The notes under the pieces are model-generated. The model was not told the origin of the DNA. It saw only the letters and a list, made by a program, of their open reading frames with translations, and made no database searches. A stretch of 64,000 nt of DNA from Mannheimia bovis (GTDB lineage Bacteria; Pseudomonadota; Gammaproteobacteria; Enterobacterales; Pasteurellaceae): NCBI RefSeq assembly GCF_014541205.1, contig NZ_CP061280.1, forward strand, positions 124,001 through 188,000. The letters are read 5' to 3'. The position numbers and the translations under genes were made by a program. Within the stretch, counting starts at the first letter, position 1; each line of letters starts with the position of its first letter. Positions 54,753-64,000 of this stretch are shown here, one piece after another.

Positions 54753-55496
54753 TTACTGTCCTAGCAACTTTTGGCGAACTATCTCAAACAAGCAAACCCC
54801 TGTTGCAACCGACACATTCAATGACGAAACTGATCCTGCCATTGGAATACTAATAAGTTGATCGCAATGCTCACGGGTTAGACGACGCATTCCATCGCCC
54901 TCTGCCCCCATCACTAAAGCAATTGAGCCGGTTAATTTCGCTTCATAAATACCCGATGTAGCTTCACCTGCTGTACCAACAATCCAAACGTTGTGGCGTT
55001 CTTGCAAATCACGCATTGTGCGTGCGAGATTAGTTACTCGAATAAGAGGCATCACCTCTGCGGCTCCGCACGCCACTTTACGGGCAGTTGAGGTCAGTTG
55101 AGCTGATTTATCTTTCGGTACAATCACTGCATCTACACCGGCTGCGTCAGCGGTACGCAAGCACGCACCAAGATTGTGGGGATCGGTTACACCATCTAAA
55201 ATGAGCAGTAGCGGATTTTGCTTTTGGCTTAAAATCGCTTCTAAATCGTGTTCGTTTAGCTCTTTTTGTGGTACAACTCTCGCAATAATACCTTGATGCA
55301 CTTCGCCTTGCGATTTGTTATCTAAGGTTTGGCGGTTAACTTGTTGAATAGAAACACCCAAGCGTTGCAACTCATTTAATAACGGTAGTAATCTTTTATC
55401 TTCACGTCCTTTAAGCACCAATACTTCAATTAAACGCTCCGGAGCATTGTCTAAAAAGGCTTTTACGGCGTGAATGCCATAAATTTGTTCGCTCAT
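54753..55496 (-). CDS. rlmB: 23S rRNA (guanosine-2'-O)-methyltransferase RlmB
   Basis: The 247-aa SPOUT protein has the three SpoU motifs [27 protein letters not shown] and [17 protein letters not shown]. It methylates G2251 of 23S rRNA. The start at 55496 (AGGGAAAAT upstream) gives the normal length. Confidence 0.93.
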   Translation of the reverse strand: MSEQIYGIHAVKAFLDNAPERLIEVLVLKGREDKRLLPLLNELQRLGVSIQQVNRQTLDNKSQGEVHQGIIARVVPQKELNEHDLEAILSQKQNPLLLILDGVTDPHNLGACLRTADAAGVDAVIVPKDKSAQLTSTARKVACGAAEVMPLIRVTNLARTMRDLQERHNVWIVGTAGEATSGIYEAKLTGSIALVMGAEGDGMRRLTREHCDQLISIPMAGSVSSLNVSVATGVCLFEIVRQKLLGQ

Positions 55497-55549
55497 ATTT
55501 TCCCTTAATAATTGGGCGAACACATCAGTTCGCCCCTACATTAACTATT

Positions 55550-56917
55550 TTATAGTAACATCTTCACAATTTTATCAAGTTTCACTCTGCCAAATTTTTT
55601 CAGCAATTTACGTACATTTTCAGGGTAATCCGTCAGCACTTCTAAATCGCTATAATGGCTTAAAACCCGCGTATATTGGCGAATTTGGCTCAACTCCATT
55701 TCCGCTTTTTCACTTAGCTCTGCTTTCGGGTCAGAAATTAAAATCGCATTTTCGGCATCTAATCGCCACGCACGAGGATTTAAGTTATTCCCGGTGAGCA
55801 AAATATAACGGTTATCTACCCATACACCTTTCAGATGGTAACTGTTTTCGCCATCTTTCCATAAACGAATAGTAAGCTGTCCATTTTGAATATAGCCATC
55901 TAACCGTTTAGCAAATGCTCGCAAATTCTTCTCATACAGATAAGGCAGAGCTGATGCCATTGTAAATTTTTCATCAGGCTTAGTATAGAAATCATTAGCG
56001 GTTTTATCACCCACAATAATTTCTACTGATTTGCCGTTTGCCAACAACCATTCAATGCGAGTTCTTAGCGAAAGCGGAAAGTTAAAATAAGGCGTACAAA
56101 TCGTTAATTTCTGTTCTGTTTGATAGAACAATGCCTCGATAACTTTATTGAGCTGATTTCTACGGCGACCTAAACCAAATAATGGCGAAACCAACAAATC
56201 GTCGCTTTTCGCAATACCGTTAAATTGATACTGCTCTCGCCCTAATTGCTTACGGAATGCTTTAATTTGTGGGCGGATTTCAATGGTTTTCGGACGATTT
56301 GCCGTATCTAAACGGCTTACCACTCCATTTGATAAAATATTTTGTTGAATAAATTTCACCCAACTATCTGCTAAAGCTTTATTTTCAATAACGTGATAGC
56401 GGTCGTAACGGTAACGATCTAACTGATGCAAATAAACATTGTTGATGCTTGCTCCGCTATACAAAATCGTATCATCAAACACAAAACCTTTTAGATGCAA
56501 CACACCGAACACTTCTCGCCCGTTAATCGGCACACCGTAGAACTCAATTTCTTGTCCGCCTGGGAGATTTTGCTCTGCTTTAAATTCAGTGTACCAATCA
56601 GCATTCGAGAGGCTTTCCGCTTCGCCAATCCGTCCACGTTGAGCTCTATGCCAATCGACTAAGATTTTCATCTCTAAATCCGGGTTACTTCGTTTCGCAT
56701 TATAAAGGGCAGTTAAAATTTCTTGCCCGGCTTCGTCCTTTTCAAAATAAAGTGCGGTCAAATAGATTCTTTTTTTTGCCGTTTGAATCAGCTGTAAAAT
56801 TTGCTGTTTAAACGCTTGGCTTGAATTAAGAAAAATCACCTGTTCCGCCTGCTGTGGCAAGAAAGGTAAACTTTCTATCAGCTTTTCAGCTTTGCGTTGT
56901 TTATTCAAAATTAACAT
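55550..56917 (-). CDS. pssA: Phosphatidylserine synthase PssA
   Basis: The 455-aa phospholipase-D-superfamily protein has two HKD-like motifs (HLKGFVFDD and HLKGVWVDN) and matches the E. coli PssA type. It joins serine to CDP-diacylglycerol, the step before Psd. Confidence 0.92.
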   Translation of the reverse strand: MLILNKQRKAEKLIESLPFLPQQAEQVIFLNSSQAFKQQILQLIQTAKKRIYLTALYFEKDEAGQEILTALYNAKRSNPDLEMKILVDWHRAQRGRIGEAESLSNADWYTEFKAEQNLPGGQEIEFYGVPINGREVFGVLHLKGFVFDDTILYSGASINNVYLHQLDRYRYDRYHVIENKALADSWVKFIQQNILSNGVVSRLDTANRPKTIEIRPQIKAFRKQLGREQYQFNGIAKSDDLLVSPLFGLGRRRNQLNKVIEALFYQTEQKLTICTPYFNFPLSLRTRIEWLLANGKSVEIIVGDKTANDFYTKPDEKFTMASALPYLYEKNLRAFAKRLDGYIQNGQLTIRLWKDGENSYHLKGVWVDNRYILLTGNNLNPRAWRLDAENAILISDPKAELSEKAEMELSQIRQYTRVLSHYSDLEVLTDYPENVRKLLKKFGRVKLDKIVKMLL

Positions 56918-56985
56918 TAATGATTCCCGATTTTTAATAACTACCCACTATTTTACACCGAAATGATTAATAAAGCGATTTTACA

Positions 56986-57371
56986 TTAACAACACTTATA
57001 ACTTTTAGGGTTATTTGGCTCGCCTTGCTGGTAATAAGCCACTTTTGGATAAGGGCAACGTAGGAGCTGTTTTCCTTATTCGGATATAATTCACCCGCTT
57101 TAGCTATTATTTGCTCTGGAGATGTCCCTTTTTCCACCCAGTTTTCAAGGGTTGTCAGCATATCAAAATCATTGATTGTTTCCCCTCGTCTACAATGATT
57201 CATTGCCGGCACAAAAAACAATTTTGCAAAGTTTTGCGGATTTTCAACCGCTTGTTACACCTTTTGATACCAATCTCTTAGATCAACAGCCGAAAAAATC
57301 GGATCTGAAACACCTTGATAAATCAGCATTTTTTCGCCCTGCCTTGTGGAACGCAGAGAGTTTCTACCCAT
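56986..57371 (-). pseudogene. Remnant of a tannase/feruloyl esterase family gene
   Basis: Read leftward, the remnant encodes RQGEKMLIYQGVSDPIFS, then an in-frame TAA, then FAKLFFVPAMNHCRRGE, FDMLTTLENWVEKG and, after a frameshift near 57063, CPYPKVAYYQQGEPNN. The G-x-SDP and VPxMNHC segments hold the catalytic Asp and His of the tannase family (C-terminal third). The nucleophile-serine part is gone. The TAA lies directly in front of an uptake word. The gene is broken by at least one stop and one frameshift. Confidence 0.78.
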
Positions 57372-57538
57372 TAGATTTTGTCAATTTCAGTTTGTAAAAT
57401 AGAGAAAAATTTGAGCTATTGGCTTGCTTTGAAGGAGAAAAGAATGATTTTTTTCATTTTTTATAGCGATACAAGCGGTTATTTTTTAGGAAATTTTTGC
57501 AAATTTTAAGATGGGTGTCTATCTATCGCTGAAAAAGC

Positions 57539-57562
57539 TAAGGCAGGGTTTTCCCTGCCTTA
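57539..57562 (-). terminator. Terminator of ileS
   Basis: TAAGGCAGGG and CCCTGCCTTA form a 10-bp stem with a 4-nt loop. The minus strand continues with a short T tract. Confidence 0.8.
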
Positions 57563-57577
57563 AAATATATGAAATGA

Positions 57578-60388
57578 TTACGCAAACAAACGTTTTTCAC
57601 CACTACCTGCAACGTTCTCAACACAACGTCCACAAACTTCTTCGTGTCCTGCGTGCGTGCCGATGTCGGTTGCATAGTGCCAGCAACGAGGGCATTTTTC
57701 GCCATCTGCATTTTCCACTTTCACCGCCAAACCAGCTAATTCGCCTTCGGCAATATCGGCTTCCGCAAGTGGTTTTACAATTGCTTGTGAAGTAATTAAT
57801 ACAAAGCGTAATTCATTACCAAGTTGCTCTAACAATGGGCGAATGTCATCATTCGCGTACACCGTAACTTTAGCTTCCAAGCCTGCACCAATCACTTTAT
57901 CTTTACGGGCTTGCTCTAACACACGGTTTACTTCAGCACGCACTTTTAAGATTTGTTGCCAGTAAGCATCGTCTAATTTATCTTGCTCAGTTAAAGCGAA
58001 TAAACCATCGTAAAACTCTTCGGTGAAGACAAATTCGCTTCTACCTTCAACTTGTGGCAAGTAGCCCCAAATTTCATCTGCGGTAAAGGATAAAATTGGT
58101 GCAATCCAACGCACAAGGGCTTCAGCAATGTGCCATAATGCGGTTTGGCAACTACGGCGAGCAAGGCTATCCGCTTTGGTTGTATATTGGCGGTCTTTGA
58201 TGATGTCTAAATAGAACGACCCCATTTCAATCGAGCAGAAACGCATTAAACGCTGTACTACGGTATGGAATTGGTAGTTATCGTACGCATCTTTAATCTC
58301 ATTTTGGGCATCTAACGCACAACTTACCGCCCAACGATCAAGTGCGATCATCTCTTCCGGTTGCACTAAATCACGTTCCGGATCAAAACCGTTTAAGTTT
58401 GCCAATAAGAAACGAGCAGTGTTACGAATACGGCGGTAAGATTCACCAGCACTGTTTAAGATATTGTGCGAAACGGCAATTTCACCGGTGTAGTCAGTTG
58501 AAGCAACCCATAAACGCAGAATATCGGCACCGTTTTTATTCCAAACTTCGCTAGGTACAATCACATTACCAAGCGATTTAGACATTTTTCTGCCTTTTTC
58601 ATCTACCGTGAAACCGTGGGTTAAAACCTGTTTATAAGGGGCTTTGCCGTTAGTTGCAGTGGAAAGCATTAATGAAGACATAAACCAGCCACGATGTTGA
58701 TCTGAACCTTCCAAATACATATCCGCAGAGTTGCCGTTGAACTCTGGACGTTGCTCTACCACCGAAGCATAAGTCGATCCTGAATCGAACCATACATCTA
58801 GCGTATCAGGTACTTTGTGGTAATCTTTGGCTTCCTCACCTAATAATTCAGCAGGATCTAAATCCCACCACGCTTGGATGCCCGATTGCTCAACACGTTT
58901 CGCCACTTCTTCAATTAATTCTAATGTGCGTGGGTGTAGCTCTTCGGTTTCGTTGTGAACGAACATCGCCATTGGCACGCCCCAAGTACGTTGGCGTGAA
59001 ATACACCAGTCCGGACGGTTCGCTACCATTGTATCAATTCGAGCTTCACCCCAAGACGGAATCCAACGCACTTTTTTGATTTCGCCTAACGCTTGTTGGC
59101 GTAAGCCTTGGGTTTCCATACCGATAAACCATTGTGGAGTAGCACGGAAAATAATCGGGGTTTTGTGTCGCCAGCAGTGTGGGTAGCTATGTTTGATGCG
59201 AGATAATTTCAGTAATGCCCCTACTTCTTGCAATTTTTCCACGACTTTGTCGTTCGACTCAAATACACCTAAACCGGCAAAGAATGGGGTGTCGGCTTTG
59301 AATTTACCATCATTCGAAATTAAGCCCGCCATTTCAATTTTATATTTGCGAGCCACCACAAAGTCGTCTGCACCGTGGTCAGGGGCAGTGTGTACCAAGC
59401 CTGTACCACCGTCTGTGGTCACGTGGTCGCCAAAAATAAACGGCACGCTATAGTCATAGAATGGGTGATTAAAACGTAATAACTCTAGGTTTTCACCTTT
59501 GGTAGTACCTAAAATTTCAAACAATTCTACGCCTGCGGCTTTTGCAACATCTTCGACTAAATCAACCGCTAGTACTACACGCTCATCGCCTAATTGCACT
59601 AATGCGTATTCAAGTTCCGGGTTAATGGCAATCGCACGGTTAGACGGAATAGTCCAAGGGGTGGTTGTCCAAATCACTGCCGATAATTTGCCTTGACCTT
59701 TTGCATTAAATTTCGCAGCCACTTCCGATTCATCTACCGCATTAAAACGCACATAAATAGAAGGGGAAACTTTATCTTCATATTCCACTTCTGCTTCAGA
59801 TAAAGAAGAGCCACAATCCAAGCACCAATGAACCGGTTTTGCACCTTTATATAAATGACCGTTCGCAATGACTTTTCCAAGTGTACGAATAATGGTTGCT
59901 TCAGTATCGAAGTTCATTGTCAGGTATGGGTTATCCCAATCGCCTAAAATCCCCATACGGATAAAATCGGCTTTCTGCCCTTCCACTTGCTCTTTTGCAT
60001 AATCACGGCACGCTTGACGGAATTCCGCCGCAGAAACTTTTTCATTCGGCTTGCCGACGATGCCTTCTACTTTTAACTCAATCGGTAAACCGTGACAGTC
60101 CCAACCCGGCACATAAGGAGTGTCATAACCTAATGAAGTCTTAGACTTCATAATAATGTCTTTTAAAATTTTATTTACTGCGTGCCCTAAATGCAGATTA
60201 CCATTTGCATACGGAGGACCATCGTGCAGAATAAAGGTTTTCTTGCCTTTAGAGCTTTCACGCACTTTTTGGTATAAATTTTTGTCATACCAATTTTTCA
60301 ACATATCCGGTTCACGCTTGGCTAAATCACCACGCATAGGAAAGCCTGTTTCAGGCAGGTTTAGGGTGTTTTTGTAATCAACTGTCAT
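57578..60388 (-). CDS. ileS: Isoleucyl-tRNA synthetase
   Basis: The 936-aa class I synthetase has HLGH (HIGH motif, residues ~66-69), KMSKS, a CP1 editing domain with the [15 protein letters not shown] segment, and a C-terminal zinc site (CPRCWHY...CGRC). It is followed upstream by ribF, as in E. coli where ribF-ileS-lspA is an operon. lspA is missing here. Confidence 0.96.
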   Translation of the reverse strand: MTVDYKNTLNLPETGFPMRGDLAKREPDMLKNWYDKNLYQKVRESSKGKKTFILHDGPPYANGNLHLGHAVNKILKDIIMKSKTSLGYDTPYVPGWDCHGLPIELKVEGIVGKPNEKVSAAEFRQACRDYAKEQVEGQKADFIRMGILGDWDNPYLTMNFDTEATIIRTLGKVIANGHLYKGAKPVHWCLDCGSSLSEAEVEYEDKVSPSIYVRFNAVDESEVAAKFNAKGQGKLSAVIWTTTPWTIPSNRAIAINPELEYALVQLGDERVVLAVDLVEDVAKAAGVELFEILGTTKGENLELLRFNHPFYDYSVPFIFGDHVTTDGGTGLVHTAPDHGADDFVVARKYKIEMAGLISNDGKFKADTPFFAGLGVFESNDKVVEKLQEVGALLKLSRIKHSYPHCWRHKTPIIFRATPQWFIGMETQGLRQQALGEIKKVRWIPSWGEARIDTMVANRPDWCISRQRTWGVPMAMFVHNETEELHPRTLELIEEVAKRVEQSGIQAWWDLDPAELLGEEAKDYHKVPDTLDVWFDSGSTYASVVEQRPEFNGNSADMYLEGSDQHRGWFMSSLMLSTATNGKAPYKQVLTHGFTVDEKGRKMSKSLGNVIVPSEVWNKNGADILRLWVASTDYTGEIAVSHNILNSAGESYRRIRNTARFLLANLNGFDPERDLVQPEEMIALDRWAVSCALDAQNEIKDAYDNYQFHTVVQRLMRFCSIEMGSFYLDIIKDRQYTTKADSLARRSCQTALWHIAEALVRWIAPILSFTADEIWGYLPQVEGRSEFVFTEEFYDGLFALTEQDKLDDAYWQQILKVRAEVNRVLEQARKDKVIGAGLEAKVTVYANDDIRPLLEQLGNELRFVLITSQAIVKPLAEADIAEGELAGLAVKVENADGEKCPRCWHYATDIGTHAGHEEVCGRCVENVAGSGEKRLFA

Positions 60389-60437
60389 TGTTATCTACCA
60401 ATTTTAATCAAAATTATTTTGCAAAATTTTTGCCAAA

Positions 60438-61394
60438 TCAGACCGCTTGAAAATACTTTCTTACAGCCATTACATCTTGCTCAATTTGTGCTTTCAACGC
60501 ATCAAAACTTTCGAACTTTGTTTCATTACGGATTTTTTGCAGAAAGACGACTTCAATCGCTTCACCATAAATAGAGGCATTAAAATCAAAAATATGCACT
60601 TCTAATAGCGGTTTTGTGCCGTTGATAGTTGGGCGGTTTCCTACATTTGCAATGCCATTATAACTTCCGATCTTCGTGTTTACTTTCACTGCAAACACGC
60701 CTTGAATAGGGGTTACTAAACGGTTGAGCATAATATTGGCGGTTGGAAAACCGATGGTTCTACCGAGCTTATTACCGTGAGCAACTCGCCCGTGAATAGA
60801 ATAAGGCTTACCCAATAATGTTTCGGCTAAGGCTAAATCGTTATTTTGTAAGGCTTCTCGCACGAGCGAGCTACTGATACGTTCTTCATTTAAACTATGC
60901 GTATGGCTTTCTTCCACCGCAAAACGGTATTTCAGCCCTGCATTGCGTAGGGTTTCAAAACTGCCTGCACGTTTAGCACCGAAGCGGAAATCATCACCCA
61001 CACTTAAATAGCGAACTTTTAGTCGTTTAGCTAATAAATCACTAATAAAGTCATCTGCTGAAATTTGAGCAAACTTTTCGCTAAAACGAACACATAACAC
61101 GAAGTCCACGCCTGCTTCGGCTAAATATTTCAACTTATCACGCAGTCTCATTAACCTTGCAGGTGGTGTACAAGCGGTCAAATTTCCACTTTTTTTTGCA
61201 AAAAATTCGCGAGGTTGCGGTTCAAATAGCATTACCACCGAAGGTAAATCTAAATCTAAGGCTTTATCACACAAACGGCTTAAAATATTTTGGTGCCCGA
61301 TATGTACGCCATCGAAATTACCAATAGAAAGAACACAGCCTTTATTTAAAGCACTATATTTATCTAAATTATGAAAACCTCGAATAAGCTGCAT
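60438..61394 (-). CDS. ribF: Bifunctional riboflavin kinase/FAD synthetase
   Basis: The 318-aa protein has an N-terminal FAD synthetase (GNFDGVHIGHQ) and a C-terminal riboflavin kinase (GKLGRTIGFPTANI, ...LEVHIFDFN). It makes FMN and FAD. It precedes ileS by 49 bp. Confidence 0.94.
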   Translation of the reverse strand: MQLIRGFHNLDKYSALNKGCVLSIGNFDGVHIGHQNILSRLCDKALDLDLPSVVMLFEPQPREFFAKKSGNLTACTPPARLMRLRDKLKYLAEAGVDFVLCVRFSEKFAQISADDFISDLLAKRLKVRYLSVGDDFRFGAKRAGSFETLRNAGLKYRFAVEESHTHSLNEERISSSLVREALQNNDLALAETLLGKPYSIHGRVAHGNKLGRTIGFPTANIMLNRLVTPIQGVFAVKVNTKIGSYNGIANVGNRPTINGTKPLLEVHIFDFNASIYGEAIEVVFLQKIRNETKFESFDALKAQIEQDVMAVRKYFQAV

Positions 61395-61556
61395 AAAAAT
61401 ATAAACCGTTTTATGAGTAAAAATTGCTGTGATTATAGCGAGAAATCAACAAAAAAGGAAAAAAAATCCTATGTGTTATCAATTAATGCACGAATATAAC
61501 ATCAGCACGGCTTTTTTGCATAAAAAGATATTCAAATGCTACATTTTACTATATGA

Positions 61557-62852
<1,296 letters not shown>

Positions 62853-62869
62853 GAGTAACGGAATACAAG

Positions 62870-63562
62870 ATGATACTTTTTGCAGGCGATCCGCACGGCA
62901 GCTATGAGCATCTTTACCCTGTTTTACAACAACAAACAGAGGAAGTGGCTCTGGTGATTCTAGGCGATCTCCAACTCACTACCCCCGATGAATTAGATAA
63001 ACTTTCACAATATTGCGATATTTGGTTTATTCACGGTAATCACGATAGCAAAACCGTTGCTGCTTTTGATTCTGTTTGGAATAGCCATTGGAAAGAACGC
63101 AATATTCACGGCAAAGTAGTGGAAATTCAAGGGGTAAAAATTGCGGGGATTGGCGGCGTGTTTCGAGGGCATATCTGGATGCCGCCGAACCGACCTATGT
63201 TTTTTGACCCTATTCATTTTTGCCAATATACTCCGCAAGAGAAAATTTGGCGAGGAGGAGTGCCACTAAGACATCGATCTTCTATTTTTCCTTCCGATTT
63301 TGAAGCATTGGAAAACGAAACAGCTGATATTTTAATTACACACGAAGCACCTAAGCCACACCCGCAAGGTTTTTCGGTAATAAACCAACTAGCTAAAAAA
63401 TTAGGAGCAACTAAGATTTTTCACGGACATCATCACGATAATTTTCATTACGACAATAAAAATTCTAAATATGGTTGTCATATTTATAACATCGGTTTCC
63501 GTAGCCTTGCCGATATTAACGGTAATTACTTAATTTTAGGTGTTGATGATAGAGAGAAATAG
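62870..63562 (+). CDS. Calcineurin-like metallophosphoesterase
   Basis: The 230-aa protein has the metal-binding motifs GDPHG, GDL, GNHD and HGHHHD. Substrate is unknown. It starts 17 bp after nadR, so the two may be co-transcribed and the enzyme may act on a related nucleotide, which is inference from context. Confidence 0.82.
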   Translation: MILFAGDPHGSYEHLYPVLQQQTEEVALVILGDLQLTTPDELDKLSQYCDIWFIHGNHDSKTVAAFDSVWNSHWKERNIHGKVVEIQGVKIAGIGGVFRGHIWMPPNRPMFFDPIHFCQYTPQEKIWRGGVPLRHRSSIFPSDFEALENETADILITHEAPKPHPQGFSVINQLAKKLGATKIFHGHHHDNFHYDNKNSKYGCHIYNIGFRSLADINGNYLILGVDDREK

Positions 63563-63693
63563 CTAAAAATTTGATTGAATTAAACAAATTGTCATTTTTA
63601 TGCTTTCCATTTAGAAATTTATAAGTAGAATTTAAATAATTTGTAACATAAAGGTTATAAACAGAATTTATAAATTAGATCAGAGGTTAAAAA

Positions 63694-64000
63694 ATGAAAA
63701 TCCCACAAATCTTAATTGTTGAGGATGAATTAGTCACACGGAATATGCTTAAAAGCATTTTTGAGGGTGAAGGTTATCAAGTATTTCAAGCATCTAACGG
63801 CGAAGAAATGCACGCAGTGTTGAATGCTCAAGAAATCAATCTTGTGTTAATGGATATCAACTTACCGGGTAAAAACGGCTTAATTTTAGCTCGTGAAATT
63901 CGAGAGAACCGTAAACTGCCTTTAATGTTTTTAACTGGTCGTGATAACGAAATTGATAAAATTTTGGGGTTAGAAATTGGTGCTGATGACTATATTACCA
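63694..64000 (+). CDS. arcA: ArcA response regulator, 3' end beyond the window
   Basis: The first 102 residues are visible. They form the receiver domain with the acidic pocket (VEDE), the phosphorylated Asp in [13 protein letters not shown], and [22 protein letters not shown], near-identical to E. coli ArcA. ArcA with ArcB represses aerobic respiration genes under low oxygen. CAGAGG precedes the ATG. Confidence 0.93.
   Translation, partial: MKIPQILIVEDELVTRNMLKSIFEGEGYQVFQASNGEEMHAVLNAQEINLVLMDINLPGKNGLILAREIRENRKLPLMFLTGRDNEIDKILGLEIGADDYIT

Noticed and set aside
57444-57509. ATG with AAGGAGAAAAG upstream and a 21-codon frame near the tannase remnant
   Set aside because: The ribosome-site match is good, but the frame is low-complexity, contains an uptake word and has no recognisable product. 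It may be a leftover start of a lost gene.

Overview
The window looks like chromosome of a Pasteurellaceae species of the Actinobacillus/Mannheimia/Bibersteinia branch. The main clue is the DNA uptake word ACAAGCGGT / ACCGCTTGT: I noted about thirty exact or near-exact copies between about 11 kb and 61 kb, the branch-specific uptake signal. Supporting clues are oapA-oapB, bifunctional gshAB, nlpD with no rpoS after it, and a Sxy-type CRP site (CRP-S) in front of comE1. Base composition is moderately AT-rich and the gene set is that of a typical housekeeping chromosome.

Bases 1 to about 9,500 are an integrated phage satellite with no exact uptake word that I could find. It reads almost entirely rightward: a cut-off hypothetical gene, an AlpA-type regulator, an AntA/AntB antirepressor, a full-length and a short terminase-small-subunit-like gene, a possible OB-fold protein, a 357-aa protein of unknown function, a short Icd/Kil-like gene, a P4-alpha/D5-type helicase and a RelE/XRE toxin-antitoxin pair. 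No capsid, tail, portal or lysis gene is visible. Between the 357-aa gene and the Icd-like gene lie four 18-19 bp iterons, a perfect 24-bp inverted repeat and a region that matches the layout of the phage P4 immunity locus. That region has a promoter, a first target (seqA-like), a 77-nt RNA that can fold with a 16-bp basal stem (CI-like), and a second target (seqC-like) overlapping the ribosome binding site of the Icd-like gene. The element therefore combines features of PICI satellites (AlpA, TerS) with P4-like immunity and replication. Its left end and integrase lie outside the window. Its right end is somewhere between 9,054 and 9,520.

9.6-29 kb holds srmB, grxA, an NSS-family transporter with its 32-aa MetS subunit, yfjD-ypjD, yceD-rpmF-plsX, a yfcZ-type gene, a luciferase-like monooxygenase, dsbA-yihD with a divergent mobA-mobB fusion, fbp, a yeaD-type epimerase, fabH-trmB-yggL, yggT, a polar amino acid ABC importer and the alternative ribosomal proteins L31B/L36B.

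29-41.5 kb holds rpe, acpP, tag, the truD-surE-yqaA-nlpD group with two extra NlpD-like lipoproteins, tpiA, gshAB, a solitary tyrosine recombinase, psd and comE1.

41.5-64 kb holds oapA-oapB, waaF-waaC, the str operon (rpsL-rpsG-fusA-tuf), tig, yibN-secB-gpsA-cysE, rlmB, pssA, a decayed tannase-family gene, ileS-ribF, nadR, a metallophosphoesterase and the start of arcA. No tRNA, rRNA, insertion sequence or CRISPR array was recognised.
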